Notes: generated from the letters alone by a model not told the origin. A DNA stretch of 64,000 nt from Rothia gullae (GCF_024294905.1 NZ_JANCOC010000002.1:78267-142266), one strand, 5' to 3'; counted from the first letter of the stretch, positions 44,078 through 53,636 are shown. Made by a program: numbers and translations.

Positions 44078-46627
44078 ATGCCCGGCCTGAACCTAACCCG
44101 CAATGAGGCAACCGAACGCGCATCCATTATTAAGCGCGTGCACTCGTACCGTATTGAACTCGACCTTCCGAAGGACAAAGACGTCTTCTCCTCGAAGGTT
44201 GAAATCCGCTTCGACGCTCAGGAAGGTGCCTCCACCTTCATTGACGCCATCACCTCCTCGGTCAACTCCATTAACCTCAACGGCGAAGAGCTGAGCACCG
44301 ACCTGGCGGACGGCGAGCGCATCCAGCTGCCGAACCTTGCTGCTGAGAACACTCTGGTCGTTGACGCAGAGATGTTCTACACCAACACCGGTGAGGGTCT
44401 GCACCGTTTCGTGGACCCCGCCGACGGCGAAGTGTACCTGTACTCCCAGTTTGAGGTGCCGGACTCCCGCCGCGTGTTCCCCGTCTTTGAGCAGCCCGAC
44501 CTGAAGGCTGAATTCGAGTTTATTGTGCGCGTTCCCTCGCACTGGGTGGTTGTGTCGAACCAGCCCGAGGTGAAGGTTGAGGAGAAGGAGTGCGGTTGCG
44601 GCCGTGCGAAGACTTGGTTCTTCAAGCCGACCCCGCGCATGTCTTCGTACATTACCGCGATTGTGGCTGGCCCCTACGAGAAGGTCACCAGCGAGCTGAC
44701 TAACTCTGAGGGTCGCGTGATTCCGCTGGGCGTGTACGCTCGTAAGTCTCTCATGCCGTTTGTGGATGCTGAGGATATGTTTGAGCTGACCCGTCAGGGC
44801 TTCGAGTTCTACGAGGAGCAGTTCAAGACCCCGTACCCGTTCGAGAAGTACGATCAGCTGTTCGTTCCCGAGTTCAACGCCGGTGCGATGGAGAACGCTG
44901 GCTGCGTGACCTACCTGGAGACTTACGTCTTCCGCTCCAAGGTTGCGGAGGCTCTGCGTGAGCGCCGCGCTATCACCGTTCTGCACGAGCTGGCTCACAT
45001 GTGGTTCGGCGACCTGGTCACCATGAAGTGGTGGAATGACCTGTGGCTGAACGAGTCTTTCGCTGAGTTCATGTCGACCCTGGCTGCTGCGGAGAACACC
45101 CGCTACGCGAAGGAGGCGTGGGCTACCTTCGCCGCGTCGGAGAAGACCTGGGCGTACCGTCAGGATCAGCTGTCTTCGACTCACCCGATTGTGGCTGAGA
45201 TTCGTGACCTTGCCGATGTTCAGGTGAACTTCGACGGCATTACTTACGCGAAGGGCGCTTCGGTGCTGCGTCAGATGGTCGCGTGGGTTGGCCAGGAGAA
45301 CTTCATGGCTGCTCTGAAGGTGTACTTCGAAAAGCACAGCTGGGGCAACACCGTTCTGGACGACCTGCTGGTTGAGCTGGAGCGTACCTCCGGCCGTGAC
45401 GTGCGTGCGTGGAGCGCTAAGTGGCTTGAGACCGCTGGCGTGAACACTCTTGCCGTTGAGGTTGATAATGACGAGGCGGGCAACATTTCGAACCTGGGTA
45501 TCCGTCAGTCCTACGCTGAGGGCTTTGAGACCCTGCGCCCGCACCGTGCCGTGATTGGTTTCTACAACCTGGTGGACGGCAAGCTGACCCGCACCGACCG
45601 CATCGAGCTGGACATTGACGGAGAGATGACCGTGGTTGAGGAGGCTATCGGCAAGAAGCGCCCCGACCTGCTGCTGCTGAATGATGAGGATCTGGCGTAC
45701 GCAAAGATTCGCCTGGACGAGCGTTCCATCGAGACCGCTATCAAGCACCTGGGCGACATTGATTCGTCTGTGGCTCGCGGCGTGGTCTGGGGTTCGCTCT
45801 GGGATACCGTGCGTGACGCTCAGATGCCGGCACGTAAGTACGTTGACCTGGTGCTGAACAATATCGGTAAGGAGACCAACTCCACCGCTCTGCGCACCCA
45901 GATCAACAACCTGTCCGCTACCCTGCACTCCTTCGTGGCGCCTGAGGCTCGCGAGGAGACCCGCCACCGTGCCGCTGACCGTCTGTGGGAGCTGGCATGC
46001 GTTGCAGAGCCCGACTCGGATGCTCAGCTGCAGCTGCTGCCGGCGTTCATCAACCAGGCCCGCACCGAGGACCAGTACAACAATGTGCAGCGCCTCTTCG
46101 AGGGTGAGCTGACCCTTGAGGGTCTGGACATTGACGCTGACCTGCGTTGGAACCTGGTGTGCCGCCTGGCTACCGGTGGCCGTTTCTCCGCCGAGCAGAT
46201 TGCTGCGGAGCTGGAGAACGACAACACCGCGAACGGTCAGCAGTACGCTGCTCAGGCGTACGCATCGATTCCGACTGCGGAGGCTAAGGCTGAGTACTGG
46301 AACAAGATCATGGTGACCGGCGAGCTGTCGAACATGATTCAGCGTTACGCTATTGCCGGTTTCAAGTCCGGCAAGCCCGAGCTGATTGCCCCGTACAACG
46401 AGCAGTACTTCGAGCAGATTGAGGGTATTTGGCGTTCTCGTTCGCACGAGATTTCCATGCAGATTATTGGTGGCATGTACCCGAGCGAGCCGACTGCTGA
46501 GCTGCTGGAGCGTACCGAGGCGTACCTGGCGTCTCTGCCTGAGGATGCTGCGGCTCTGTACCGCCAGATTGCGGAGGCACGCGACGGCGTGGCTCGTGCG
46601 CTGAAGGTTCAGGCTGCTGACATCTAA
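44078..46627 (+). CDS. pepN: Aminopeptidase N (M1 zinc metallopeptidase)
   Basis: 849 residues. Exopeptidase signature GAMEN in EFNAGAMENAGCVTYLET, zinc site HELAHMWFGD with the third ligand Glu in WLNESFAEF, and the proton-donor Tyr region downstream (INFDGITYAKGASVL type). The C-terminal ERAP1-like helical domain is full length. The start is the ATG at 44078 (MPGLNLTRNEATERA), preceded by AAGGAGAGGGAG; the open frame extends 49 codons upstream without support. It matches the actinobacterial PepN type and its place beside rpiB agrees with mycobacteria. Confidence 0.95.
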   Translation: MPGLNLTRNEATERASIIKRVHSYRIELDLPKDKDVFSSKVEIRFDAQEGASTFIDAITSSVNSINLNGEELSTDLADGERIQLPNLAAENTLVVDAEMFYTNTGEGLHRFVDPADGEVYLYSQFEVPDSRRVFPVFEQPDLKAEFEFIVRVPSHWVVVSNQPEVKVEEKECGCGRAKTWFFKPTPRMSSYITAIVAGPYEKVTSELTNSEGRVIPLGVYARKSLMPFVDAEDMFELTRQGFEFYEEQFKTPYPFEKYDQLFVPEFNAGAMENAGCVTYLETYVFRSKVAEALRERRAITVLHELAHMWFGDLVTMKWWNDLWLNESFAEFMSTLAAAENTRYAKEAWATFAASEKTWAYRQDQLSSTHPIVAEIRDLADVQVNFDGITYAKGASVLRQMVAWVGQENFMAALKVYFEKHSWGNTVLDDLLVELERTSGRDVRAWSAKWLETAGVNTLAVEVDNDEAGNISNLGIRQSYAEGFETLRPHRAVIGFYNLVDGKLTRTDRIELDIDGEMTVVEEAIGKKRPDLLLLNDEDLAYAKIRLDERSIETAIKHLGDIDSSVARGVVWGSLWDTVRDAQMPARKYVDLVLNNIGKETNSTALRTQINNLSATLHSFVAPEAREETRHRAADRLWELACVAEPDSDAQLQLLPAFINQARTEDQYNNVQRLFEGELTLEGLDIDADLRWNLVCRLATGGRFSAEQIAAELENDNTANGQQYAAQAYASIPTAEAKAEYWNKIMVTGELSNMIQRYAIAGFKSGKPELIAPYNEQYFEQIEGIWRSRSHEISMQIIGGMYPSEPTAELLERTEAYLASLPEDAAALYRQIAEARDGVARALKVQAADI

Positions 46628-46693
46628 CAATGCTTGTGAGCTGAGGCGGGTCCGCCACCTGCTCTCATAGGTTTTTGCTCATAGGTTTTTGTT

Positions 46694-46734
46694 CGTCCCC
46701 TTCTACCCCGATTCGGGGTGGGAGGGGACGTTTT
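46694..46734 (+). terminator. pepN terminator
   Basis: CGTCCCCTTCTACCCCG / CGGGGTGGGAGGGGACG, 17-bp stem with two G-U pairs, ATT loop, followed by TTTT. Confidence 0.85.
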
Positions 46735-46843
46735 GCATCAAGAGTCTAAATCTTGTCACTGCGGTGCATATTTTGTTATTTTCATTTGAATATCCCTCAA
46801 AAGCTCTCTATTTGGGGTTGCCGCCTATCGTATACTGTTGTGC

Positions 46844-48013
46844 ATGCCTTCTAGCAAGTCTCCTATCGTGAAAGTTTCTCTGACCGGCGCAGTCCTTGCT
46901 GCGGTTGCCGCCGGTTCCTTTGGCGTGTACTCCGCAGGAGGCTTCACCGCGCCCGGTAGCACCGCCGTTACCGCCGCAGCGAGCGCCGAGCCTACCCAGT
47001 CGGTGCAAAAAAGCCCCAGCGGATCCCCCTCCCCCGTGCCGACTCCGGAACCGACCACCCCGGCTCAGAAGATGGAACGCACCGCGCAGAAGGCCTTCGG
47101 CAAGGAGGGTGCGCAGGCAACCGGTGAGATTCAGGCACCGTTCTCCACCTCCGCTGATGCCGCCGACATGCTGGTGCAGCATTTCAAGGGTGGCGTTGTC
47201 ATGTACACCCCCAAGTACGGTCCGGTTGCGGTGAAATCCGGCGTCTACGAGCACTGGTGGAAGCAGCGCGGGTACAGCAACTTTGCTGGTTGGGAGGGTC
47301 TGCCGGTGAGCTGGCGATCCGAGAAGGGCGTTCTGTACACCAAGTTTGAGAAGGCTGAACTCTACTGGGATAAGGCGAACGGTCTGCCGCGGAACACCAA
47401 TGTTCTTGGTGCTAAGGATGCCCTGGTGATTGGTGACTCGCAGGTGACCGCGACCTCCTGGGTTGGTTTGGGTCTGAAGCAGGCAGGTTTCGTCCCGTAC
47501 ATGTTCCGTTGCGGCGGCATCGGTTTTGTGACTGCCCGCGACGGTGTGTGCCCCTCCTACTATCAGGGTGTGGTGGGTGGCCGTTGGGCTCTGCCGAGCG
47601 GTAACCCCGGCGTGATTTACCTGGATGCCTCCGGCAATGACATTTACATTCACGAGGATGAGACGAAGGCTCGCGAGCGCGTGAACGCTCACCAGACTCA
47701 GGTCATTGAGCAGCTGCGACGCATGTACCCGTCGTCGAAGATCGTGTTTGGCGGCGTGGTGTCGATGAGTGAGGCTGCGGCGACGGATAAGCAGGTGGCG
47801 CATAAGCGTCACGTGGCAAACGAGGTGGCAAGGCAGGGCGCCCGCGAGACCGGCGTACTGTTCATGGACACCGCTGATTGGCAGACCATTTACCTGGCTG
47901 AGGGTGACCTGGCTGATGGCGTGCATCTGAAGGATGAGGCGCAGTACAAGCTGGCGGCACCGTTCAAGGCTCGCCTACGTGAACTGCTCGACCTCCCTAA
48001 ATCAGCTGCGTAA
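46844..48013 (+). CDS. Exported SGNH hydrolase with LGFP-like repeats, leaderless start
   Basis: 389 residues: signal/anchor segment (about 8-30: VKVSLTGAVLAAVAAGSFGVY), a Ser/Pro/Thr linker, one or two LGFP-like repeats (YTPKYGPVAVKSGVYEHWW, GWEGLPVSWRSE, GVLYTKFEKAELYW) that in actinobacteria bind the mycolyl/arabinogalactan wall, then an SGNH esterase domain with GDSQ (Ser ~199), GND (~264-266) and DGVHL (Asp ~358, His ~361). Probably deacylates or modifies a wall polymer; substrate unknown. The ATG at 46844 lies 8 bases after a TATACT -10 box (46831-46836) with no ribosome binding site, indicating a leaderless transcript. Cysteines at ~225 and ~237 could form a disulfide. Confidence 0.8.
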   Translation: MPSSKSPIVKVSLTGAVLAAVAAGSFGVYSAGGFTAPGSTAVTAAASAEPTQSVQKSPSGSPSPVPTPEPTTPAQKMERTAQKAFGKEGAQATGEIQAPFSTSADAADMLVQHFKGGVVMYTPKYGPVAVKSGVYEHWWKQRGYSNFAGWEGLPVSWRSEKGVLYTKFEKAELYWDKANGLPRNTNVLGAKDALVIGDSQVTATSWVGLGLKQAGFVPYMFRCGGIGFVTARDGVCPSYYQGVVGGRWALPSGNPGVIYLDASGNDIYIHEDETKARERVNAHQTQVIEQLRRMYPSSKIVFGGVVSMSEAAATDKQVAHKRHVANEVARQGARETGVLFMDTADWQTIYLAEGDLADGVHLKDEAQYKLAAPFKARLRELLDLPKSAA

Positions 48014-48049
48014 ATCAGCTTCAATCAACGTATATAGCATCACGAGAAC

Positions 48050-48084
48050 GAGGCGCCGGAAGGGTTGAATCCTTCCGGCGCCTC
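48050..48084. terminator. Bidirectional terminator
   Basis: GAGGCGCCGGAAGG / CCTTCCGGCGCCTC, perfect 14-bp stem with a 7-base loop, between convergent SGNH hydrolase and HAD genes. Confidence 0.8.
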
Positions 48085-48134
48085 ATTCGTTTGAGTGGGT
48101 TACCCACCGCAGCTCTCAAGTTAGTGTGCGGGTT

Positions 48135-48740
48135 TTATGCCGCGACGCTTGCCTGGCGTTCCTTCGCCTCAGCTTTCTGGTGTGCGAGCACGCCCTCCGC
48201 AAGGCGACGCTTCTGTCGCTCACGCGCGGCTTTCTTCTCACGCTGCTCGGCAGCCCAGGCTATGGGGTCAATGTCGATTGATTCGTAGTGCCATTCGCCA
48301 ATGTAGTCGCGAATCGGGGCGACCCAGGTGACGGGGATGCCGCGGCGCAGGTACACCTCGTGGTCGGTGTCTTCAAAAGCGTGGATAATGCGGTTGCCGT
48401 CAGCAATCAGGGACTCAATGATGGAGTCCTTCCATGCGGGGCTGTTAGAGCCGCCGTTGCAGGGCTTAGCGAACACGTGCTTGGGTTCCAAACCTGCGCG
48501 GGCGATGAACCGGTTAAGTTCCTTCATGTAGGTGCCATCGCGGCCGGTAATTACTACGACCTCTGCGCCGGTGTCTGCCGCGATTTCGCGAACACGGTCG
48601 GCAACTTCAACATTGACCGTGGCGTTGCGGATGGCCTTGAAGAATCGGCGGTTGCTTGCAAAGAAACCGGTCAGGTACTTGTCCATCTGATCTCGGTTGC
48701 TGGCAAGGGTACCGTCAATGTCGACTGCAATCAGATCCAT
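48135..48740 (-). CDS. HAD-family phosphatase
   Basis: 201 residues. Motif I is DIDGTLA (Asp7, Asp9), motif II VVVITGRDG, and the acidic motif IV lies in HAFEDTDHEVYLR; the KPCNGGSNSPAWK stretch supplies a Lys. The ITGR form and overall layout recall the phosphatase domain of T4 polynucleotide kinase and related HAD enzymes, but no kinase domain is present. The last ~40 residues are a highly charged helix (AAEQREKKAARERQKRRLAE). ATG at 48738-48740; ribosome binding site weak. Confidence 0.75.
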   Translation of the reverse strand: MDLIAVDIDGTLASNRDQMDKYLTGFFASNRRFFKAIRNATVNVEVADRVREIAADTGAEVVVITGRDGTYMKELNRFIARAGLEPKHVFAKPCNGGSNSPAWKDSIIESLIADGNRIIHAFEDTDHEVYLRRGIPVTWVAPIRDYIGEWHYESIDIDPIAWAAEQREKKAARERQKRRLAEGVLAHQKAEAKERQASVAA

Positions 48741-49015
48741 ATAGGTCTCACTTTCGATCCGTACGGGAAGGACACGCCTGGTTAGGGCGCGGCGGAAGAG
48801 TTCCCGTGCGGTGTGGCTGATAATCGGTGTGTCAAAGACGCCCCGGTGAAAGGGCGTAGTTTTTTTATAATACCCTATTTCCGTAAAGTAATGCCCTATC
48901 GAATGTCATTATTACAACTACCCCGTTGATGTCATACGGCATAGAAAAACGCGGGTGGCGCAGGCCAAGAGCCCACACCACCAGCGTAAAAAGTCTAGGA
49001 ATGTCTCGAGGAAAG

Positions 49016-49879
49016 TTAGAGTAGCGAACCGGAACCGCGGCGCACCAGCACCATACCGGCGGGCGCCACAATGCGCAGCCACTCCTCCGCACCTACGTGC
49101 GCCGCGAACAGCGGCAAATCGCCCGTGAAGCCTTCCGGAATGAAACCGAACACGCGCAGGGCGAATGCCGCGCCGGTCGGTACAAGCACAGTATCGAACT
49201 CAGGTAGGTACTCCAGCACCATATCGGAGGACCAAATACGCGAGCGCACCGTAGAAAGCACCGCAGCGCCGGGGTTCTCGGGCAGGGCACGTTCTACCGC
49301 CTCCAGGCCCTCTGCGGTGGCGCGGTGGAACTCTTCAACCGGAACGGTACCGACCTCGTACCAGCCACTAAGCGGGGCTGACTTGCCAGCCCAACTAGCG
49401 TTGACGGTCACCGGCGGCATGAACAGCACCAGCTGCGGGTTCTCTTCGTTCCCCTGTTCTTCTGCCTGCTTCTGCAGACGCGCCAGACGGTCCAGTAGCG
49501 CCTGCGCCTGCACGGTCATGTCCAGGGTGGAGTCAGCCAGCAGGTGCAGGGCACGCAGACCCATAATAACCGGGGTGTCCGAGGAAGCATCCTCCGGCTC
49601 TAGGGAGCAGGCGAATACCGCCACCACGCGGCCACGCGCAGTCAGGCGAATAGCGGCATCCGGGTTCACCGCCAGGGCGCGAGAAATGTAGGTGGCAAGG
49701 TCCTTGACCACTGCGGCGCCCTGCGCGCCGCCGGGCAGAATCAGGTAGGGCTCCTCCACACCTTCGTGGGGGTTGTACTTAAGCTCAATGGGTGCTGCCG
49801 CATTCGATGCGCTGTTCTGGTCGGGAGCGTTCTCCTGCACGGGGATATTGTCAAGGATAGTTTCAGACGGCGTAGTCAT
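49016..49879 (-). CDS. Conserved hypothetical cytosolic protein
   Basis: 287 residues from the ATG at 49877-49879 (MTTPSETILD) with AAGGAACAG upstream; the longer open frame is rejected. No signal peptide or membrane helix. The middle contains a predicted long helix (LLDRLARLQKQAEEQGNEEN) between two alpha/beta-looking parts, and the C-terminus is hydrophobic and Gly-rich (FAAHVGAEEWLRIVAPAGMVLV). I do not recognise a family. It is divergent from tesB with a ~200-base spacer. Confidence 0.7.
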   Translation of the reverse strand: MTTPSETILDNIPVQENAPDQNSASNAAAPIELKYNPHEGVEEPYLILPGGAQGAAVVKDLATYISRALAVNPDAAIRLTARGRVVAVFACSLEPEDASSDTPVIMGLRALHLLADSTLDMTVQAQALLDRLARLQKQAEEQGNEENPQLVLFMPPVTVNASWAGKSAPLSGWYEVGTVPVEEFHRATAEGLEAVERALPENPGAAVLSTVRSRIWSSDMVLEYLPEFDTVLVPTGAAFALRVFGFIPEGFTGDLPLFAAHVGAEEWLRIVAPAGMVLVRRGSGSLL

Positions 49880-50085
49880 TTCTGTTCCTTTTCGGCGTTG
49901 GCCTGCTCGGTGGCAAGTTGGTGAGTGATATCTCCGATGGTGTGTTAGGCAGACGTTCCGGATCGATAATCCGGTGTCGTTGTTCCTAGTCAATGTTTCG
50001 AATCAACCTGTCATGGTTGTCTCAGAGTATGCTCTCCCACTCTACGCCAGAAACCAGTTCATTGAAAACATGCGAGAATAAAACC

Positions 50086-50994
50086 ATGACCAAGCCCACT
50101 GTGACCCAAAACCTGATGCGGATGCTGGACCTCTCCCCCGTGGAGGCGGCGCCCGCCTCCTTCGGTAGTGATGAAGTGTCTACCGGCGTGACGCTCACCC
50201 GCGAGCAGCCGCGTACTTTCGGTGGTCAGGTTCTTGCCCAGTCGATTATTGCCGCCGACCGCACGGTGGAGGGCAAGGACATCCACTCGATTCACGCCTA
50301 TTTTCTGCGCCCCGGCGATATTGAGCGTGAACTGTTCTTCGCCACTCAGCGCCTGAACGATAGCCGTTCCTTCTCGACCCGCCGAGTGCAGGTGTTCCAT
50401 GATGAGGCGCCCATGTTCTCGGCGATTATGTCTTTCCAATCCGATAGCCGCGGCCCGGAGCACACCGCAGTGACCATGCCGGAGGTGCCGGACCCCGAAT
50501 CGCTGCCGATGGTCAGCGACTACCTGGGCCAGCTCCCCCACCCAATTGCACAGGCGGTCGCGTGGGAACGCCCCATTGATATGCGACACGTGGACGCACC
50601 TCTGTACACTCAGGCGGATGCCTCCTCGACACAGCCGCGTGCCTGCGTGTGGTTCAAGACCTTTGACCGCCTGGTGCATGCTGATGGTTCTGAGGCGTCG
50701 GAGGCGGAGCACCGCGCCGCTATCGCCTACGCTTCGGATTACCTGCCGCTGGAGCCTGCTCTGCGTCGTCACGGCAAGTTCTGGCTGGAACCGGGCCTCA
50801 AGAGCGCCTCGCTGGATCACGCGATGTGGTTCCACCGCCCGGCGCGCGCCGACGAGTGGCTGCTGTACGTGCTGGATTCCCCGAGCGCGCAGGGCGGCAG
50901 GATGCTCGCGCAGGGTTCGATTTTCAATCGTTCCGGTGAGCTGGTGGCGACCGTGGCGCAGGAAATGATGTTCCGCCTGCCGGAATATCGATAA
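50086..50994 (+). CDS. tesB: Acyl-CoA thioesterase II
   Basis: Double-hotdog thioesterase hydrolysing acyl-CoA. 302 residues: FGGQVLAQSIIAADRTV with IHSIHAYFLRPGD in the first hotdog, and SLDHAMWFHRPARADEWLLY and GRMLAQGSIFNRSGELVATVAQE in the second, which carry the Asp and Gln of the catalytic triad. ATG at 50086 (MTKPTVTQNL); the upstream 31 codons of open frame look non-coding and the ribosome binding site is weak (GAGAAT). Confidence 0.92.
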   Translation: MTKPTVTQNLMRMLDLSPVEAAPASFGSDEVSTGVTLTREQPRTFGGQVLAQSIIAADRTVEGKDIHSIHAYFLRPGDIERELFFATQRLNDSRSFSTRRVQVFHDEAPMFSAIMSFQSDSRGPEHTAVTMPEVPDPESLPMVSDYLGQLPHPIAQAVAWERPIDMRHVDAPLYTQADASSTQPRACVWFKTFDRLVHADGSEASEAEHRAAIAYASDYLPLEPALRRHGKFWLEPGLKSASLDHAMWFHRPARADEWLLYVLDSPSAQGGRMLAQGSIFNRSGELVATVAQEMMFRLPEYR

Positions 50995-51051
50995 AGCAGA
51001 GCACCGCTAGGACTACCGGAAGGCGTCAGGCGAACCTGGCAGAGCATACAG

Positions 51052-51087
51052 AAAGACCGTGTGAGGTGGTTGTCTCACACGGTCTTT
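51052..51087. terminator. Terminator between tesB and the DUF308 gene
   Basis: AAAGACCGTGTGAG / CTCACACGGTCTTT, perfect 14-bp stem with an 8-base loop, between convergent genes. Confidence 0.85.
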
Positions 51088-51128
51088 CTTATGTTCTAGT
51101 GTACGGTCTAGAAGCCGTTTGGAAGCTC

Positions 51129-51704
51129 TTATTTAGCTTCGCCGTCAATCACACCGTCCGGGGAAATGTGCACGGTGCTCTTGGTGCGGCGGGAAACAAA
51201 GAAGTCACCCACGAATACCAGACCGGTCACCAGAAGACCCAGTGCTGCCATCCATACTGCCGCCACGCCGTAGATTATCGGGAACAGCACCACGAGCAAG
51301 CCCAGAATAAGGGTACCAATAGCAGAGAGCTGCAGGTGGCGTCCGGCGGCGTAGCTCAGGTATTTCACGCCCTGGGCAGTCATCAGACGAATCAGCGCCC
51401 ACATAATCATCCACGTACCCACAATGGTCGGGATGAAGGTTGCCTGTGCACCCACCGAGGCAGTCAGCAGAATCAGGCCAGCCACCACGGTCAAGATGCC
51501 GTCAACCAGGTCCCAGCCGGTACGTGCCTGCTTTGGCGTGCCGAAGTAACGTACCAGTTCAAACACGCCACCAAGCCACACCGAAATGGAGAACACATAA
51601 CCCAGAACTACCAGCGGAATAGCGGGATTGGCGAACATGTAGATTGCCGCTGCAATCAGCAACAGACCGGTAACCAAGGACATCCAGTTATATTTTGAAA
51701 GCAT
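51129..51704 (-). CDS. HdeD/DUF308 family membrane protein
   Basis: 191 residues with six evenly spaced hydrophobic helices and the DUF308 repeat pattern (ANPAIPLVVLGYVFSISVWLGG; VDGILTVVAGLILL; FPIIYGVAAVWMAALGLLVTG). HdeD in enterobacteria is linked to acid resistance; the function in actinobacteria is not established. Start ATG at 51702-51704 (MLSKYNWMSLV) after GAAGAGAAGAG; a much longer open frame upstream is not coding in appearance. Confidence 0.8.
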   Translation of the reverse strand: MLSKYNWMSLVTGLLLIAAAIYMFANPAIPLVVLGYVFSISVWLGGVFELVRYFGTPKQARTGWDLVDGILTVVAGLILLTASVGAQATFIPTIVGTWMIMWALIRLMTAQGVKYLSYAAGRHLQLSAIGTLILGLLVVLFPIIYGVAAVWMAALGLLVTGLVFVGDFFVSRRTKSTVHISPDGVIDGEAK

Positions 51705-51896
51705 AATGCTCTTCTCTTCGTAATCACATGTGTCAGTTGTACTTACGCACATACCCATTATAAACCGTAAATATGAAGTCCGCCACGATATATCGGTCGC
51801 CACTGAGCGAACTATTTCTACCGACGAATAACCCACCACGTAGCGGAACAACACGTGAGATAGCAGGACTATACCCCTTCCCCAGCAGACACAGCA

Positions 51897-51940
51897 AAGC
51901 CCCGCCTCCTCACGCTTCAACAGCGCAGGAGGCGGGGCTT
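51897..51940 (-). terminator. ettA terminator
   Basis: AAGCCCCGCCTCCT / AGGAGGCGGGGCTT, perfect 14-bp stem with a 16-base loop, 17 bases after the ettA stop. Confidence 0.8.
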
Positions 51941-51956
51941 ACTACCGAACCAAACC

Positions 51957-53636
51957 CTATCGGGTCAGCTTGCGGTGCACCACGCGGTGCGGCTTAGCAG
52001 CCTCGGGGCCGAGGCGCTCAATCTTGTTCTTCTCGTAGGACTCGAAGTTACCCTCGAACCAGTACCACTGATCCGGGTTCTCATCGGTGCCCTCCCACGC
52101 CAGGATGTGGGTTGCCACGCGGTCCAGGAACCAACGGTCGTGAGAGACGACCACTGCACAGCCGGGGAATTCCAGCAGCGCATTTTCCAGGGATGCGAGG
52201 GTCTCAACGTCCAGGTCGTTAGTGGGCTCATCGAGCAGCAGCAGGTTACCGCCCTGCTTGAGGGTCAGCGCCAGGTTCAGACGGTTACGCTCACCACCGG
52301 AGAGCACACCCGCCTTCTTCTGCTGGTCCGGGCCCTTGAAGCCGAACGCGGAAACGTACGCACGCGAAGGCATCTCAACGTTGCCGACCTGGATGTAGTC
52401 CAGACCGTCAGAGACGACCTCCCAGAGGCTCTTCTCCGGGTCGATGTTCGCGCGGTTCTGGTCAACGTACGAAATCTTCACGGTCTCGCCGACCTTCAGC
52501 TCGCCGCCGTCCAGGGGCTCCAGGCCAACGATGGTCTTGAACAGGGTGGACTTACCCACACCGTTAGGACCAATCACACCCACAATGCCGTTACGGGGCA
52601 GGGAGAAGGACAGACCATTAATCAGGGAGCGGCCGTCGAAGCCCTTCTGCAGGTTCTCAGCCTCAATAACGACGTTACCCAGGCGGGGTCCCGGAGGAAT
52701 CTGAATCTCTTCGAAGTCAAGCTTGCGGGTCTTCTCAGCCTCCGCAGCCATCTCCTCGTAGCGTGCCAGACGAGCCTTCGACTTAGCCTGGCGGCCCTTA
52801 GCGTTGGAGCGGACCCAGTCCAGTTCCTCGCTCAGGCGCTTAGCGAGCTTAGCGTCCTTCTTGCCCTGAACTTCGAGGCGGGCGCGCTTCTTCTCCAGGT
52901 AGGTGGAGTAGTTACCCTCGTAGGGGTACAGGTTACCGCGGTCAACCTCGGCGATCCATTCTGCCACGTGGTCGAGGAAGTAACGGTCGTGGGTAATCGC
53001 GATGACGGCACCCTCGTAGGACTGCAGGTGCTGCTCCAGCCAGAGCACGGACTCTGCGTCCAGGTGGTTAGTGGGCTCGTCGAGCAGCAGCAGGTCAGGC
53101 TTCTGCAGCAGCAGCTTGCACAGTGCCACGCGGCGGCGCTCACCACCGGAGAGGTGGGTGACGGGCATGTCAGCGGGCGGGCAACGCAGCGCTTCCATTG
53201 CCTGCTCCAGCTGGGAGTCCAGGTCCCATGCGTTAGCGGCGTCGATAGCTTCCTGCAGCTGACCCATTTCTTCCATGAGGGCGTCGAAGTCAGCATCCGG
53301 CTCAGCCATGAGGGCGGAAATTTCGTTGAAGCGGTCCAGCTTGGACTTGATTTCGCCCACGCCTTCTTCAACGTTACCCAGAACGGTCTTCTCTTCGTTC
53401 AGCGGCGGCTCCTGCATGAGGATACCCACGGTGTAACCGGGGGTCAGGCGTGCCTCACCGTTGGACGGCTGGTCGAGGCCAGCCATGATCTTCAGGATGG
53501 TCGACTTACCCGCACCGTTCGGACCAACCATACCGATCTTGGCGCCGGGGAAGAACGACATCGTCACGTCGTTAAGGATGACCTTGTCGCCCACAGTCTT
53601 GCGGGCCTTGATCATCTGATAAATAAATTCAGCCAT
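51957..53636 (-). CDS. ettA: Energy-dependent translational throttle protein EttA (ABC-F)
   Basis: ABC-F ATPase that binds the ribosomal E site and gates translation with the ATP/ADP ratio. 559 residues, the family's standard length, with two ATPase domains: Walker A GPNGAGKST (about 39) and GPNGVGKST (about 355), signatures HLSGGERRRVALC and LSGGERNRLNLA, Walker B LLLLDEPTNHLD and LLLLDEPTNDLD. The ABC-F linker (P-site tRNA interaction motif) lies between, and the arm insertion in domain 1 has the EttA-type DAANAWDLDSQLEQAMEAL. ATG at 53634-53636. Cytosolic; no membrane domain. Confidence 0.95.
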   Translation of the reverse strand: MAEFIYQMIKARKTVGDKVILNDVTMSFFPGAKIGMVGPNGAGKSTILKIMAGLDQPSNGEARLTPGYTVGILMQEPPLNEEKTVLGNVEEGVGEIKSKLDRFNEISALMAEPDADFDALMEEMGQLQEAIDAANAWDLDSQLEQAMEALRCPPADMPVTHLSGGERRRVALCKLLLQKPDLLLLDEPTNHLDAESVLWLEQHLQSYEGAVIAITHDRYFLDHVAEWIAEVDRGNLYPYEGNYSTYLEKKRARLEVQGKKDAKLAKRLSEELDWVRSNAKGRQAKSKARLARYEEMAAEAEKTRKLDFEEIQIPPGPRLGNVVIEAENLQKGFDGRSLINGLSFSLPRNGIVGVIGPNGVGKSTLFKTIVGLEPLDGGELKVGETVKISYVDQNRANIDPEKSLWEVVSDGLDYIQVGNVEMPSRAYVSAFGFKGPDQQKKAGVLSGGERNRLNLALTLKQGGNLLLLDEPTNDLDVETLASLENALLEFPGCAVVVSHDRWFLDRVATHILAWEGTDENPDQWYWFEGNFESYEKNKIERLGPEAAKPHRVVHRKLTR

